DNA from: Phlebopus portentosus
Lineage: Eukaryota; Basidiomycota; Agaricomycetes; Boletales; Boletinellaceae
Direction: 5' to 3'
Assembly (NCBI GenBank): GCA_037892935.1
Contig: JAYXKI010000003.1
Coordinates: 2,728,001 to 2,792,000, forward strand
Length of the DNA stretch: 64,000 nt
In this document: positions 12,325-22,425 of the stretch, piece after piece
How the letters are laid out: every line of letters starts with the position of its first letter
Numbering within the stretch: the first letter of the stretch is position 1
The notes under the pieces: generated by a model
What the model saw: the letters and a program-made list of their open reading frames with translations, nothing else
Database searches by the model: none
What the model was told of the DNA's origin: nothing
Program-made: the position numbers and the translations under genes

Positions 12325-12338
12325 GGTTATGAGCCTTG
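12325..12338 (+). promoter_or_regulatory. Copia-1 primer-binding site, complementary to initiator tRNA-Met anticodon arm
   Basis: GGTTATGAGCC starts directly after the LTR. It is the reverse complement of GGCUCAUAACC, the anticodon stem-loop core of eukaryotic initiator tRNA-Met. Drosophila copia is known to prime from a half-tRNA cut in this region. A tRNA 3'-end match (starting TGG) is absent, so half-tRNA priming is inferred. The same 11-mer borders the LTRs of Copia-2 (22348-22358) and Copia-3. Confidence 0.82.
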
Positions 12339-13510
12339 AGCTCTAGCTGTCTGCACTGCCGCATTTTTGAGTTTTTGGGTTTGGAGAGCTGCTGCTGTTG
12401 TCAGAGAAGCTTTTGGTGTTTTGGACTGGCCTTTTGGTGTGTTCCTAGTGTTCCCATCATCCTCTGCACCCTTCTGTGCAGTTTCCACAGTCCCAGAGCC
12501 CTCTGCCTTCTTCTTTGGCCTTTATTAGTGCCAAATCTCCCCAAAACTCCGCCGCTTGATTGCTCCACAACCATCCAGCCGTTTTCGACGCCCTTTGGCA
12601 CGTTTACTCGGCCCATATAGGCCTACTGTCCTGCCGAGTTTCAGCCTGATCCGTTGCGATTTGACACCGCTATAGCCCTATCACTTTTGGCTATTTTCGA
12701 AGTTGCATTGCCTACCCCGGGTGAACCGCTGATCCGTTTCTCACGAAATTTGGCACGTCTATTCGGCCTATTTCTGCGTCCCCTGTCGCGAAGTTTCAGC
12801 CAAATCGGTCAAGAACTCGCCGACTTATTGAAGGATCTTTGTTTTGCACCCCATTTTGGCAACTTTCGATTTTCTCGGCAACCGCTGATCCGATCCGGAC
12901 GCCCTTTGGTGTGCATACGGCTCCCATACCTGTGCATACTTTCACCAAGTTTCAGCTTGAGCGGCCGCGGTTTAACTGCGCTGTGGGCTATTCTTGTGCC
13001 GACGGAAATCGTCGATTGCTGCCGATCCGCTGATCCGATCCGCGTGCTCTTTGCACCGTTCGATTTCGCTCGTCGTCCTCTATCTGCGTGCCAATTTGCG
13101 CACCGTTCCGCCCATCCATTCCCTCTCTGTGCTGCATTTTGTGTCTGGCAGCTCTGGTGTTAATTGGTGTGTGGCTCCATCACTGTTGTTGGATCAGCCT
13201 AGCCTACAGACTGTGAAGCTTGCCTGCCCGGCCTTAGTTCGCTGGTTGTAGTCACTCTTTGAGTGTCTACTTAAGCCTAGAGCCTCTCTCAGTTAGCGGT
13301 GCCTGCGGGGTCTTAGCAGACCAACAGACCAGCACTGTCTTGCGGCAAATCTGTGTATACTTCAGTGACTGTAGAAGACTGCACTGGTTGGCATTGATCT
13401 GTCACCTCCAGGCATAAATTTGTTAGCACTCTCTCCCTCATTGCTCTCTTACTGCTTATTTCTTCTAAGCATCATCTGTCCACTCTCATCCACACCTCAT
13501 TTCAACTATC
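12339..13510 (+). other. Copia-1 long 5' leader with degenerate internal repeats
   Basis: A leader of about 1.2 kb precedes gag. Three degenerate blocks occur near 12594, 12749 and 12905, about 155 bp apart. Each has CTTTGG(C/T)(A/G)(C/T)G(T/C) followed, about 50 bp on, by (G/A)AGTTTCAGC. Open frames of 94, 169 and 85 codons lie here but start far from typical context and match nothing I recognise. The leader is shared by all copies and could hold packaging or translation signals. Confidence 0.7.
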
Positions 13511-16500
13511 ATGTCTGATCCTGTCACCTCTGAGACGCTATCCACTATCACCAAGCTCAATGACAGCAATTACTCTGTCTGGAAGCATAATATGCGTGCT
13601 GCACTTCAAGTCAAGAAGTTGTGGCGCCTGACCTCTGGTCAGGAAGCTAAGCCTAGTGCTCCAGCAGAGGCTGTCCAGCTCTGGGAAGAGAAGGCTGAGC
13701 AAGCTGCAGGCCTGATCTATCAGAGAATTGAGCATAGCATGCAGGTTATGGTACAGGACTACATGGATGATCCAGTCAAGATGTGGACTGAGCTTCAGAA
13801 GATCAATGAGCAGGACAACCCAGCTGCGCGCTTTAATGCCTATGATGAGTTCTTCAACATCACCAAGAAGGAAGATGAGTCCCTCACTAATCTGGTGAGC
13901 AGGGTTGAGCTAGCACTGCACAAGATCAGAAGCACTCGTTCTAGCACCCTCAAACTTGAGGAGTTTGAGAATGAGCTTGCATGTGCATGTCTGATTCGTG
14001 CTCTTCCTGAGGACTATGCTTCCTTTCGCTCTGCAGTGCTCCTTATGAAGGAATTCAAGTGGAATAACCTTAAGGAGGCATTTGCTCAAGAGCAGCAGAA
14101 CCGTCAAGAGCGCATTCAGCTTCAGCCCCAGGCCATGTTCACATCCACTAGTAGTGCTGTAAAGCCTATCTCCTCTCAAGGTGTCACTTGCACCTTCTGT
14201 GGTATTCCTAAGCACACAGAGGAGAACTGCTATATGAAGCAGGCAGCTTCTAAGGATGCACATGTCAGGGCTAAGAAGAACAGGGAAGAGAAGAGGAGGA
14301 AGGGCAGGAAGGGCCAGAAGGCCCATGTTGCTCAACAAGATGAATCTGCTGAATCTGCTGAATTTGCTGGCAATGCAAGTGCTCTTGACTACACCAATCC
14401 CCATTCACCTTTTATCCCAGATGCAGGAACTGACTGGATTGCTGACACAGGTGCCACTTGCCACATGACTCCACATCGTCATTGGTTCACCAAATACTCA
14501 ACAAATCACACCCCTATTCGTTTAGCCAACAACCAAGTTATTTATTCAGTTGGCATTGGCACAGTGCGCTTTCAGCCTGTAGTTGGTGGCAAACCTGGAC
14601 AGTTACTTGAATTTGAGCGTGTACTTCATGTTCCTGATCTCAGAAACAATCTCCTCTCAGTCCTGTATTTGACTCGTTCCAAATCATATGTTGTCACCAT
14701 TCACCATAACAAGATGCTTTTTCATCGTCATGGAACAGTTCTTTTCACTGCAAACATCACCTCTTACAATGCAGCAACTCTCAATGGCCATATTGTCCCT
14801 ACCATTGCTTATGCTGCATTCACCAGCACCTGTCCACTTGATACTACACTTTGGCACAGGCGCTTTGCACATCTTAATCATGGTGATGTAAACAGGTTGA
14901 TGACTGAGGAGCTAGTCAAAGGAATGGTTGTCAAATCCAAGAGCACTCCAGATCCTATCTGTGAACCTTGCATTGCTGGCAAGCAGCACAGGTCTAATGT
15001 CTCCAAACTTGCATCTCACAGAGCTTCTGGTCTCCTCCAATTGGTTCACTCAGATGTTCATGGTCCATTGCCTGTCCAATCTAGACATGGCTTTAAATAT
15101 TGGATCACCTTCATTGATGATTACAGCCGCTACTGGGCTGTTCTCCCATTGAAGAAGAAGAGTGATGCATTTGCTGCCTTCAAGCAATTTAAGGCCTATG
15201 CAGAGAACCAGTTAGGAGTGAAGATCAAAGCCACTCGTGATGATAAAGGTGGAGAATATGTGTCTAAGGAATGGGACCAGTTCTGTATTACTGCAGGCAT
15301 CCACAGACAGCACACTATTAGAGATGAACCTCATCAGAATGGTGTTGCAGAGCGTGCTAACAGGACACTTGCAGAGGGCATTACTACTATGCTTAATGAA
15401 GCACACCTGCCCTCTAGCTTCTGGTGGGATGCAGTGGCAGCATTTGTACATGTACACAACCGCTCTCCCACCTCTGCTGTGTCTACCAGTACACCCTATG
15501 AGCTCTGGTTCCAGTCAAAGCCAGATGTCTCTCACTTGCGTGTATTTGGTAGCACCTCTTATGTGCTTGTGAAGAAAGATCAACACAAGCAGCTGCAGTC
15601 CCACACACAGAAATGTGTGTTCCTAGGCTATCCCTCTAACTATAAAGGCTGGTTGTTCTGGAATCCACTTACCAGGAAGGAAGTCATTAGTGACTCTGCT
15701 CAATTTGATGAGAGAGTCTTCCCTGGTACATCTAGAAACCCAGTTGACTTGAGGGTGAATATGCCTACACAGACAGAAGACCTGCCAGAACAGGGGGGAG
15801 TAGAGGATGCTATTGATGTTCTGCCAGCTCCTCCTCCACCACCTGCTCCTATGCATCCAGCAGATCCTCCTATGCCTACACCTACACCTACACCTAGTCC
15901 TCCACCTAATCCATCACCTAGTCCTCCTTCACACAGTCCCCTACATCATCCTCCTTCACCAGCCACTCATCCACTAAAGCGTGAACACACTACTTCACCA
16001 CTGCTATCTGAGCAGGCCTCAAAGAAACAAAGGCCTGCTTCTCCCTGGTGGCCAGATCCAATGTGGAGACCTATTAGACGTCATACCACTGGCTGGTGGG
16101 ATGTGGACTATGTTGGACAGCGCCTTCCCAGACGTGTGCCAGGCTCCCCTATTCCACCACAGCGCTTCAACTTCAACTCAGCAGAGCCAACTGTATCTGA
16201 CACTGCACCTGATACTGCTTCTGATACTGACTCTGCAGCTCAGCCAGATGTTGTAGAGCAGCCAGAGCAGGATGTTGAGATGGACAGTGACTCACCTGAT
16301 GAACTGGACATCATGTCAGAAGAGGAGTTGCAAGCTGAAGCACTGATGTTTGCTGGCCTAATGGATTTTGGTGCTAATGCAGGACTAGAGGACATCTATC
16401 TGTCTTATGAAGATGCTCTGGAATATGCATTCCAGTCATCTAATTGCGCTGAGCATGTGTTCTCTGCACAAGATGTGCAACACATCAGTCCTGAACCCTA

Positions 16501-18052
16501 TCAGTGGAAGGACATCAAAGGACGTCCTGATGCAGACCTCTGGGAGAAAGCAGCCATAGAGGAATTTATCAGTCTGATTGAGAATGGCACATTTGAACCA
16601 GTCAGACTACCTCCTGGCAGAAAGCCTATTGGATGCAGATGGGTGTTCAAGCTCAAGCGCAAGGCAGATGGATCTGTAGACAGGTACAAGGCAAGGCTGG
16701 TAGCCAAGGGCTTCTCTCAGCAACCAGGTCTTGAGTTCTCTCAGGTGTTTGCCCCTACAGCCAAGTGGGCTGCACTTAGAGCCATCCTGGCAATAGCTGC
16801 ATTTGAAGACCTTGAGCTGTATAGTGTTGACATCTCTACTGCTTTCCTCAATGGTGAGATGGAGCATGATGTCTACATGACCCAGCCTGAAGGATTTAAG
16901 GACTACTTTGGCCCTGGATTTGTTCTCAAGCTGATCAAGTCAATTTATGGCCTTAAGCAGGCTGGCCACCAATGGCACAAGAAGCTTGATTCAGTGATGA
17001 AGAGCATGGGCTTCAAGTTAGTGCGCTGTGATTACAGCATTTGGGTGTACAGCAGAGATGAAGTGCATATCATCATTCCAGTCTATGTTGATGACATGAC
17101 CATTGCTGTAAAGTCTAAGCAGCAGTATGAGTCTGTCAGAGATGAACTGGCCAAGCACTTTAAACTGCATGAGTTGGGCCCAACCTCATTCCTGCTAGGA
17201 GTCCATATTCAGAGAGACCGCTCCAAGCACTCTATCAGTCTGTCACAGAGACAGTATATTATTGATGTGCTAGAGCGCTTCAGCATGAGCAACTGTGGCA
17301 CTGTTACTACTCCTCTCCCTGAGCAGAAGCTCAGCAAGGACATGGCTTCTAAGACCTCTGCAGAAACTGAATACATGAAGCAGGTGCCCTACAAGCAATT
17401 AGTTGGTGCACTTATGTACTTAGCTATTGCTACTAGGCCAGATATTGCCTATGCAGTTGGTGTCTTGGGACGCTTCAGTTCTAATCCTGGTCCAGCTCAT
17501 TGGAAGGCAGCAAAGCATCTATGTCGCTATTTGCAGGGTACAAAGGATTTCAGGTTGACTTATGCACCTGATCCTAAGTCCTCTGAGCTGTTCACTGCCT
17601 TCTGTGATGCTGACCATGGAGGAAATGAGGATAACAGACGGTCCACAAGTGGGATGGTTGTCAAGATGGGAACTGGTGCTATCAGCTGGGCTAGCAAGTT
17701 GCAGCCCTTTGTGACTCTATCCACCACTGAAGCAGAATACATTGCTGCTGTTAGTGCAGGACAAGAGATTATGTGGCTGAGAAATCTCTTTACAGAGTTT
17801 GGCTACAAGTTTGATGCACCCTCTTCCCTGTATATTGATAACCAGTCTGCTCTGTCTGTGGCAAACAATCCTGAGCATCATGGACGCATGAAACACCTAG
17901 ATCTGCGCTTCTACTGGTTGAGAGATGTTGTAGAGGCTGGTCATATCAAAGTGCATTACTTGCCCACCCAGACCATGCCAGCAGACATTATGACCAAAGC
18001 ACTAAGCAGAGTAAAGGTGCAGGAGATGTGTAAGATGCTGGGATTATGTTAA
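13511..18052 (+). CDS. Copia Gag-Pol polyprotein (1,513 aa)
   Basis: One intact frame encodes all proteins needed for Ty1/Copia retrotransposition, in the Copia order. The Gag region is residues 1-225, with a zinc knuckle CX2CX4HX4C at about 227-240 (CTFCGIPKH). The aspartic protease DTG is near 312-314. A GAG-pre-integrase HHCC region follows (LWHRRFAHL, CEPC). The integrase core starts with Asp in HSDVHG near 512 and includes DDKGGEY and the Glu in QNGVAERANRT. A proline- and serine-rich linker lies near 770-830. Reverse transcriptase has YVDDM near 1192, and RNase H has DADHGG and STTEAEY. The start ATG at 13511 is the first in frame, in a good context (ATCATGT). Gag and pol share one frame, so no frameshift is required. 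No stop or frame break was seen, so it is probably active. Confidence 0.98.
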   Translation: MSDPVTSETLSTITKLNDSNYSVWKHNMRAALQVKKLWRLTSGQEAKPSAPAEAVQLWEEKAEQAAGLIYQRIEHSMQVMVQDYMDDPVKMWTELQKINEQDNPAARFNAYDEFFNITKKEDESLTNLVSRVELALHKIRSTRSSTLKLEEFENELACACLIRALPEDYASFRSAVLLMKEFKWNNLKEAFAQEQQNRQERIQLQPQAMFTSTSSAVKPISSQGVTCTFCGIPKHTEENCYMKQAASKDAHVRAKKNREEKRRKGRKGQKAHVAQQDESAESAEFAGNASALDYTNPHSPFIPDAGTDWIADTGATCHMTPHRHWFTKYSTNHTPIRLANNQVIYSVGIGTVRFQPVVGGKPGQLLEFERVLHVPDLRNNLLSVLYLTRSKSYVVTIHHNKMLFHRHGTVLFTANITSYNAATLNGHIVPTIAYAAFTSTCPLDTTLWHRRFAHLNHGDVNRLMTEELVKGMVVKSKSTPDPICEPCIAGKQHRSNVSKLASHRASGLLQLVHSDVHGPLPVQSRHGFKYWITFIDDYSRYWAVLPLKKKSDAFAAFKQFKAYAENQLGVKIKATRDDKGGEYVSKEWDQFCITAGIHRQHTIRDEPHQNGVAERANRTLAEGITTMLNEAHLPSSFWWDAVAAFVHVHNRSPTSAVSTSTPYELWFQSKPDVSHLRVFGSTSYVLVKKDQHKQLQSHTQKCVFLGYPSNYKGWLFWNPLTRKEVISDSAQFDERVFPGTSRNPVDLRVNMPTQTEDLPEQGGVEDAIDVLPAPPPPPAPMHPADPPMPTPTPTPSPPPNPSPSPPSHSPLHHPPSPATHPLKREHTTSPLLSEQASKKQRPASPWWPDPMWRPIRRHTTGWWDVDYVGQRLPRRVPGSPIPPQRFNFNSAEPTVSDTAPDTASDTDSAAQPDVVEQPEQDVEMDSDSPDELDIMSEEELQAEALMFAGLMDFGANAGLEDIYLSYEDALEYAFQSSNCAEHVFSAQDVQHISPEPYQWKDIKGRPDADLWEKAAIEEFISLIENGTFEPVRLPPGRKPIGCRWVFKLKRKADGSVDRYKARLVAKGFSQQPGLEFSQVFAPTAKWAALRAILAIAAFEDLELYSVDISTAFLNGEMEHDVYMTQPEGFKDYFGPGFVLKLIKSIYGLKQAGHQWHKKLDSVMKSMGFKLVRCDYSIWVYSRDEVHIIIPVYVDDMTIAVKSKQQYESVRDELAKHFKLHELGPTSFLLGVHIQRDRSKHSISLSQRQYIIDVLERFSMSNCGTVTTPLPEQKLSKDMASKTSAETEYMKQVPYKQLVGALMYLAIATRPDIAYAVGVLGRFSSNPGPAHWKAAKHLCRYLQGTKDFRLTYAPDPKSSELFTAFCDADHGGNEDNRRSTSGMVVKMGTGAISWASKLQPFVTLSTTEAEYIAAVSAGQEIMWLRNLFTEFGYKFDAPSSLYIDNQSALSVANNPEHHGRMKHLDLRFYWLRDVVEAGHIKVHYLPTQTMPADIMTKALSRVKVQEMCKMLGLC

Positions 18053-18068
18053 AGGAAGAAGTGTCAGA

Positions 18069-18079
18069 TCAGGGGGGAG
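18069..18079 (+). promoter_or_regulatory. Copia-1 polypurine tract
   Basis: TCAGGGGGGAG immediately precedes the 3' LTR, the expected site for plus-strand DNA priming. The same tract in reverse complement flanks the Copia-2 3' LTR at 10341-10352. Confidence 0.9.
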
Positions 18080-18331
18080 TGTTAGAAGTGTGATTCTGAC
18101 ACTCTTAGTATTTTGTAGTTTATTGTTCTGTTTATATTCTTCCTTATGTCCGCTTTCTTGATCATGTGATGCTTATGTAATCTCCTGTAAAAGCGGCACA
18201 GTCCATTGGTGAGTACTCTACATCAAGTGTACTCACCACTGGACTCAGGTATGTAGTTAGACTGCTAATATACATCAAGTGTACTCACCACTGGACTCAG
18301 TGGTCCCTTGCTGGATTTGTGTGATCTAACA
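18080..18331 (+). repeat. Copia-1 3' LTR
   Basis: 252 bp, identical by eye to 12073-12324. It is followed by the target duplication CAAAC at 18332-18336. Confidence 0.97.
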
Positions 18332-21172
18332 CAAACATCAGTGCTTCAGCTTGCAACTCCTCTTCTGACATGATGTCCAGTTCATCAGGTGAGTCACTGT
18401 CCATCCCAATATCCTGCTCTGGCTGCTCTACAATATCTGGCTGAGCTGCAGAGTCAGTATCAGAAGCAGTGTCAGGTGCAGTGTCAGATACAGTTGGCTC
18501 TGCTGAGTTGAAGTTGAAGCGCTATGGTGGAGTAGGGGAGCCTGGCACATGTCTGGGAAGGCGCTGTCCAACATAGTCCACATCCCACCAGCCAGTGGTA
18601 TGACGTCTAATAGGTCTTCACATTAGATCTGGCCACCAGGGAGAAGCAGGCCTTTATTTCTTTGAGGCCTGCTCAGATAGCAGTGGTGAAGTAGTATGTT
18701 CACGCTTTGGTGGATGAGTGGCTGGTAAAGGAGGATGATGTGGGGGACTGTGTGAAGGAGGACTAGGTGATGAATTAGGTGGAGGACTAGGTGTAGGTGT
18801 AGGTGTAGGCATAGGAGGATCTGCTGGATGCAAGGAGCAGGTGGTGGAGGAGGAGCTGGCAGAACATCAATAGCATCCTCTACTCCCCCCTGTTCTAGCA
18901 GGTCTTCTGTCTGTGTAGGCATATTCACCCTCAAGTCAACTGGGTTTCTAGATGTACCAGGGAAGACTCTCTCATCAAATTGAGCAGAGTCACTAATGAC
19001 TTCCTTCCTGGTAAGTGGATTCCAGAACAACCAGCCTTTATAGTTAGAGGGGTAGCCTAGAAATACACATTTCTATGTGTGGGACTGCAGCTGCTTGTGT
19101 TGATCTTTCTTCACAAGCACATAAGAGGTGCATCCAAATACATGCAAGTGAGAGACATCTGGCTTTGACTGGAACCAGAGCTCATAGGGTGTACTGGCAG
19201 ACACAGCAGAGGTGGGAGAGCGGTTGTGTACATGTACAAATGCTGCCACTGCATCCCACCAGAAGCTAGAGGGCAGGTGTGCTTCATTAAGCATAGTAGT
19301 AATGCCCTCTGCAAGTGTCCTGTTAGCACGCTCTGCAACACCATTCTGATGAGGTTCATCTCTAATAGTGTGCTGTCTGTGGATGCTTGCAGTAATACAA
19401 AACTGGTCCCATTCCTTAGACACATATTCTCCACCTTTATCATCACGAGTGACTTTGATCTTTACTCCTAACTGGTTCTCTGCATAGGCCTTAAATTGCT
19501 TGAAGGCAGCAAATGCATCACTCTTCTTCTTCAATGGGAGAACAGCCCAGTAGCAGCTATAATCATCAATGAAGGTGATCCAGTATTTAAAGCTGTGTCT
19601 AGATTGGACAGGCAATGGACCATGAACATCAGAGTGAACCAATTGGAGGAGACCAGAAGCTCTGTGAGATGCAAGTTTGGAGACATTAGACCTGTGCTGC
19701 TTGCCAGCAATGCAAGGTTCACAGATAGGATCTGAAGTGCTCTTAGATTTGACAACCATTCCTTTGACTAGCTCCTCAGTCATCAACCTGTTTACATCAC
19801 CATGATTGAGATGTGCAAAGCGCCTGTGCCAAAGTGTAGTGTCAAGTGGACAGGTGCTGGTGAATGCAGCATAAGCAATGGTAGGGACAATATGGCCATT
19901 GAGAGTTGCTGCATTGTAAGAGGTGATGTTTGCAGTGAAAAGAACTGTTCCATGACGATGGAAAAGCATCTTGTTATGGTGAATGGTGACAACATATGAT
20001 TTGAAACGAGTCAAATACAGGACTGAGAGGAGATTGTTTCTGAGATCAGGAACATGAAGTACATGCTCAAATTCAAGTAACTGTCCAGGTTTGCCACCAA
20101 CTACAAGCTGAAAGCACACTGTGCCAATGCCAACTGAATAAATAACTTGGTTGTTGGCTAAACGAATAGGGGTGTGATTTGTTAAGTATTTGGTGAACCA
20201 ATGACAATGTGGAGTCATGTGGCAAGTGGCACCTGTGTCAGCAATCCAGTCAGTTCCTGCATCTGGGATAAGAGGTGAATGGGGATTGGTGTAGTTAAGA
20301 GCACTTGCATTGCCAGCAAATTCAGCATATTCAGCAGATTCATCTTGTTGAGCAACATGGGCCTTCTGGCCCTTCCTGTCCTTCCTCCTCTTCTCTTCCC
20401 TGTTCCTCTTAGCCCTGACATGTGCATCCTTAGAAGCTGCCTACTTCATATAGCAGTTCTCCTCTGTGTGCTTAGGAATACCACAGAAGGTGCAAGTGAC
20501 ACCTTGAGAGGAGATGGGCTTTGCAGCACTACTAGTGGATGTGAACATAGCCTGGAGCTGAAGCTGAATGCGCTCTTGACAGTTCTGCTGCTCTTGGGCA
20601 AATGCCTCCTTAAGGTTATTCCACTTGAATTCCTTTATAAGGAGCACTGCAGAGCGAAAGGAAGCATAGTCCTCAGGAAGAGCACGAATCAGACATGCAC
20701 ATGCAAGCTCATTCTCAAACTCCTCAAGTTTGAGGGTGCTAGAACGAGTGCTTCTGATCTTGTGCAGTGCTAGCTCAACCCTGCTCACCAGATTAGTGAG
20801 GGACTCATCTTCCTTCTTGGTGATGTTGAAGAACTCATCATAGGCATTAAAGCGTGCAGCTGAGTTGTCCTGCTCATTGATCTTCTGAAGCTCAGTCCAC
20901 ATCTTGACTGGATCATCCATGTAGTCCTGCACCATAACCTGCATGCTATGCTCAAGTCTCTAATAGATTAGGCCTGCAGCTTGCTCAGCCTTCTCTTCCC
21001 AGAGCTGGACAGCCTCTGCTGGAGCACTAGGCTTAGCTTCCTGACCAGAGGTCAGGCACCACAACTTCTTGACTTGAAGTACAGCATGCATATCATGCTT
21101 CCAGACAGAGTAATTGCTGTCATTGAGCTTGGTGATAGTGGATAGCGTCTCAGAGGTGACAGGATCAGACAT
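18332..21172 (-). pseudogene. Copia-2 gag-pol, 5' part, with several stops
   Basis: Minus-strand gag, protease and integrase of Copia-2, collinear with residues 1-950 of the Copia-1 protein. It starts at an ATG ending at 21172 (MSDPVTSETL). In-frame TAG codons stand where Copia-1 has CAG: in gag after residue 70 (about 20957), after the zinc knuckle (about 20440), in the integrase tail (about 19072) and near 18523. A 1-nt indel near 18830 shifts the linker frame. The stops are all C-to-T on the coding strand, mostly in CpA context. The gene is cut at 18332 by Copia-1. Confidence 0.95.
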
Positions 21173-22358
21173 GATAGTTGAAATGAGGTGTGGATGAGAG
21201 TGGACAGATGATGCTTAGAAGAAATAAGCAGTAAGGGAGCAATGAGGGAGAGAGCGCTAACAAATTTATGCCTGGAGGTGACAGATCAATGCCAACCAGT
21301 GCAGTCTTCTACAGTCACTGAAGTATACACAGATTTGCTGCAAGACAGTGCTGGTCTGTTGGTCTGCTAAGACCCCACAGGCACCGCTAACTGAGAGAGG
21401 CTCTAGGCTTAAGTAGACACTCAAAGAGTGACTACAACCAGTGAACTAAGGCCAGGCAGGCAAGCTTCACAGTCTGTAGGCTAGGCTGATCCAACAACAG
21501 TGATGGAGCCACACACCAATTAACACCAGAGCTGCCAGACACAAAATGCAGTGCAGAGAGGGAGCGGCTGGGCGGAACAGTGCGCAAATTGGCACGCAGA
21601 TAGAGAACGACAAGCAGAATCGAACGGTGCAAAGAGCACGCGGATCGGATCAGCGGATCGGCAGAAATCAACAATTTCCGTCGGCACAAGAATAGCCCAC
21701 AGCGCAGTTAAACCGCGGCCGCTCAAGCTGAAACTTGACGGAAGTATGCACAGGTATGGGAGCCGTATGCACACCAAAGGGCGTTCGGATCGAATCAGCG
21801 GTTGTCGAGAAAATCGAAAGTTGCCAAAATGGGGTGTAAAACAAAGATCCTTCAATAAGTCAGCGAGTTCTTGACCGATTTGGCTGAAACTTCGCGACAG
21901 GGGATGTGAAAGTAGGCCAAATAGACGTGCCAAATTTCGTGAGAAACGGATCAGTGGTCCACCCGGGATAGGCAATGCAACTTCGAAAATAGCCAAAAGT
22001 GATAGGGCTATAGCGGTGTCAAATTGCAACGGATCGAGCTGAAACTCGGCAGGACAGTAGACCTATATGGGCCGAGTAAACGTGCCAAAGGGCGTCGAAA
22101 ACGGCTGGACAGTTGTGGAGCAATCAAGCGGCGGAGTTTTGGGGAGATTTGGCACTAATAAAGGCCAAAGAAGAAGGCAGAGGGCTCTGGGACTGTGGAA
22201 ACTGCACAGAAGGGTGCAGAAGATGATGGGAACACTAGGAACACACCAAAAGGCCAGTCCAGAACACCAAAAGCTTCTCTGACAACAGCAGCAGCTCTCC
22301 AAACCCAAAAACTCAAAAATGCGGCAGTGCAGACAGCTAGAGCTCAAGGCTCATAACC
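21173..22358 (-). other. Copia-2 leader and primer-binding site
   Basis: Reverse complement of the Copia-1 leader with scattered transitions. The primer-binding site complement GGCTCATAACC is at 22348-22358, directly next to the LTR. The same degenerate repeats of about 155 bp are present. No gene. Confidence 0.9.
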
Positions 22359-22425
22359 TGTTAGATCACACAAATCCAGCAAGGGACCACTGAGTCCAGT
22401 GGTGAGTACACTTGATGTAGAGTAC

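Larger units (their letters stand above)
12073..18331 (+). mobile_element. Copia-1: intact Ty1/Copia retrotransposon
   Basis: A complete 6,259-bp element with 252-bp LTRs (12073-12324 and 18080-18331), a primer-binding site directly after the 5' LTR, a leader of about 1.2 kb, one uninterrupted gag-pol frame and a polypurine tract. The 5-bp target duplication CAAAC flanks it (12068-12072, 18332-18336). The two LTRs appear identical by eye, which implies recent insertion. It sits inside Copia-2 in the opposite orientation, so it is younger than Copia-2. Confidence 0.98.

Noticed and set aside
12336..13251. Open frames of 94, 169, 64 and 85 codons in the Copia leader, recurring in all copies
   Set aside because: They overlap each other, occur on both strands, and their recurrence is explained by copying of the leader. 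No domain is visible.
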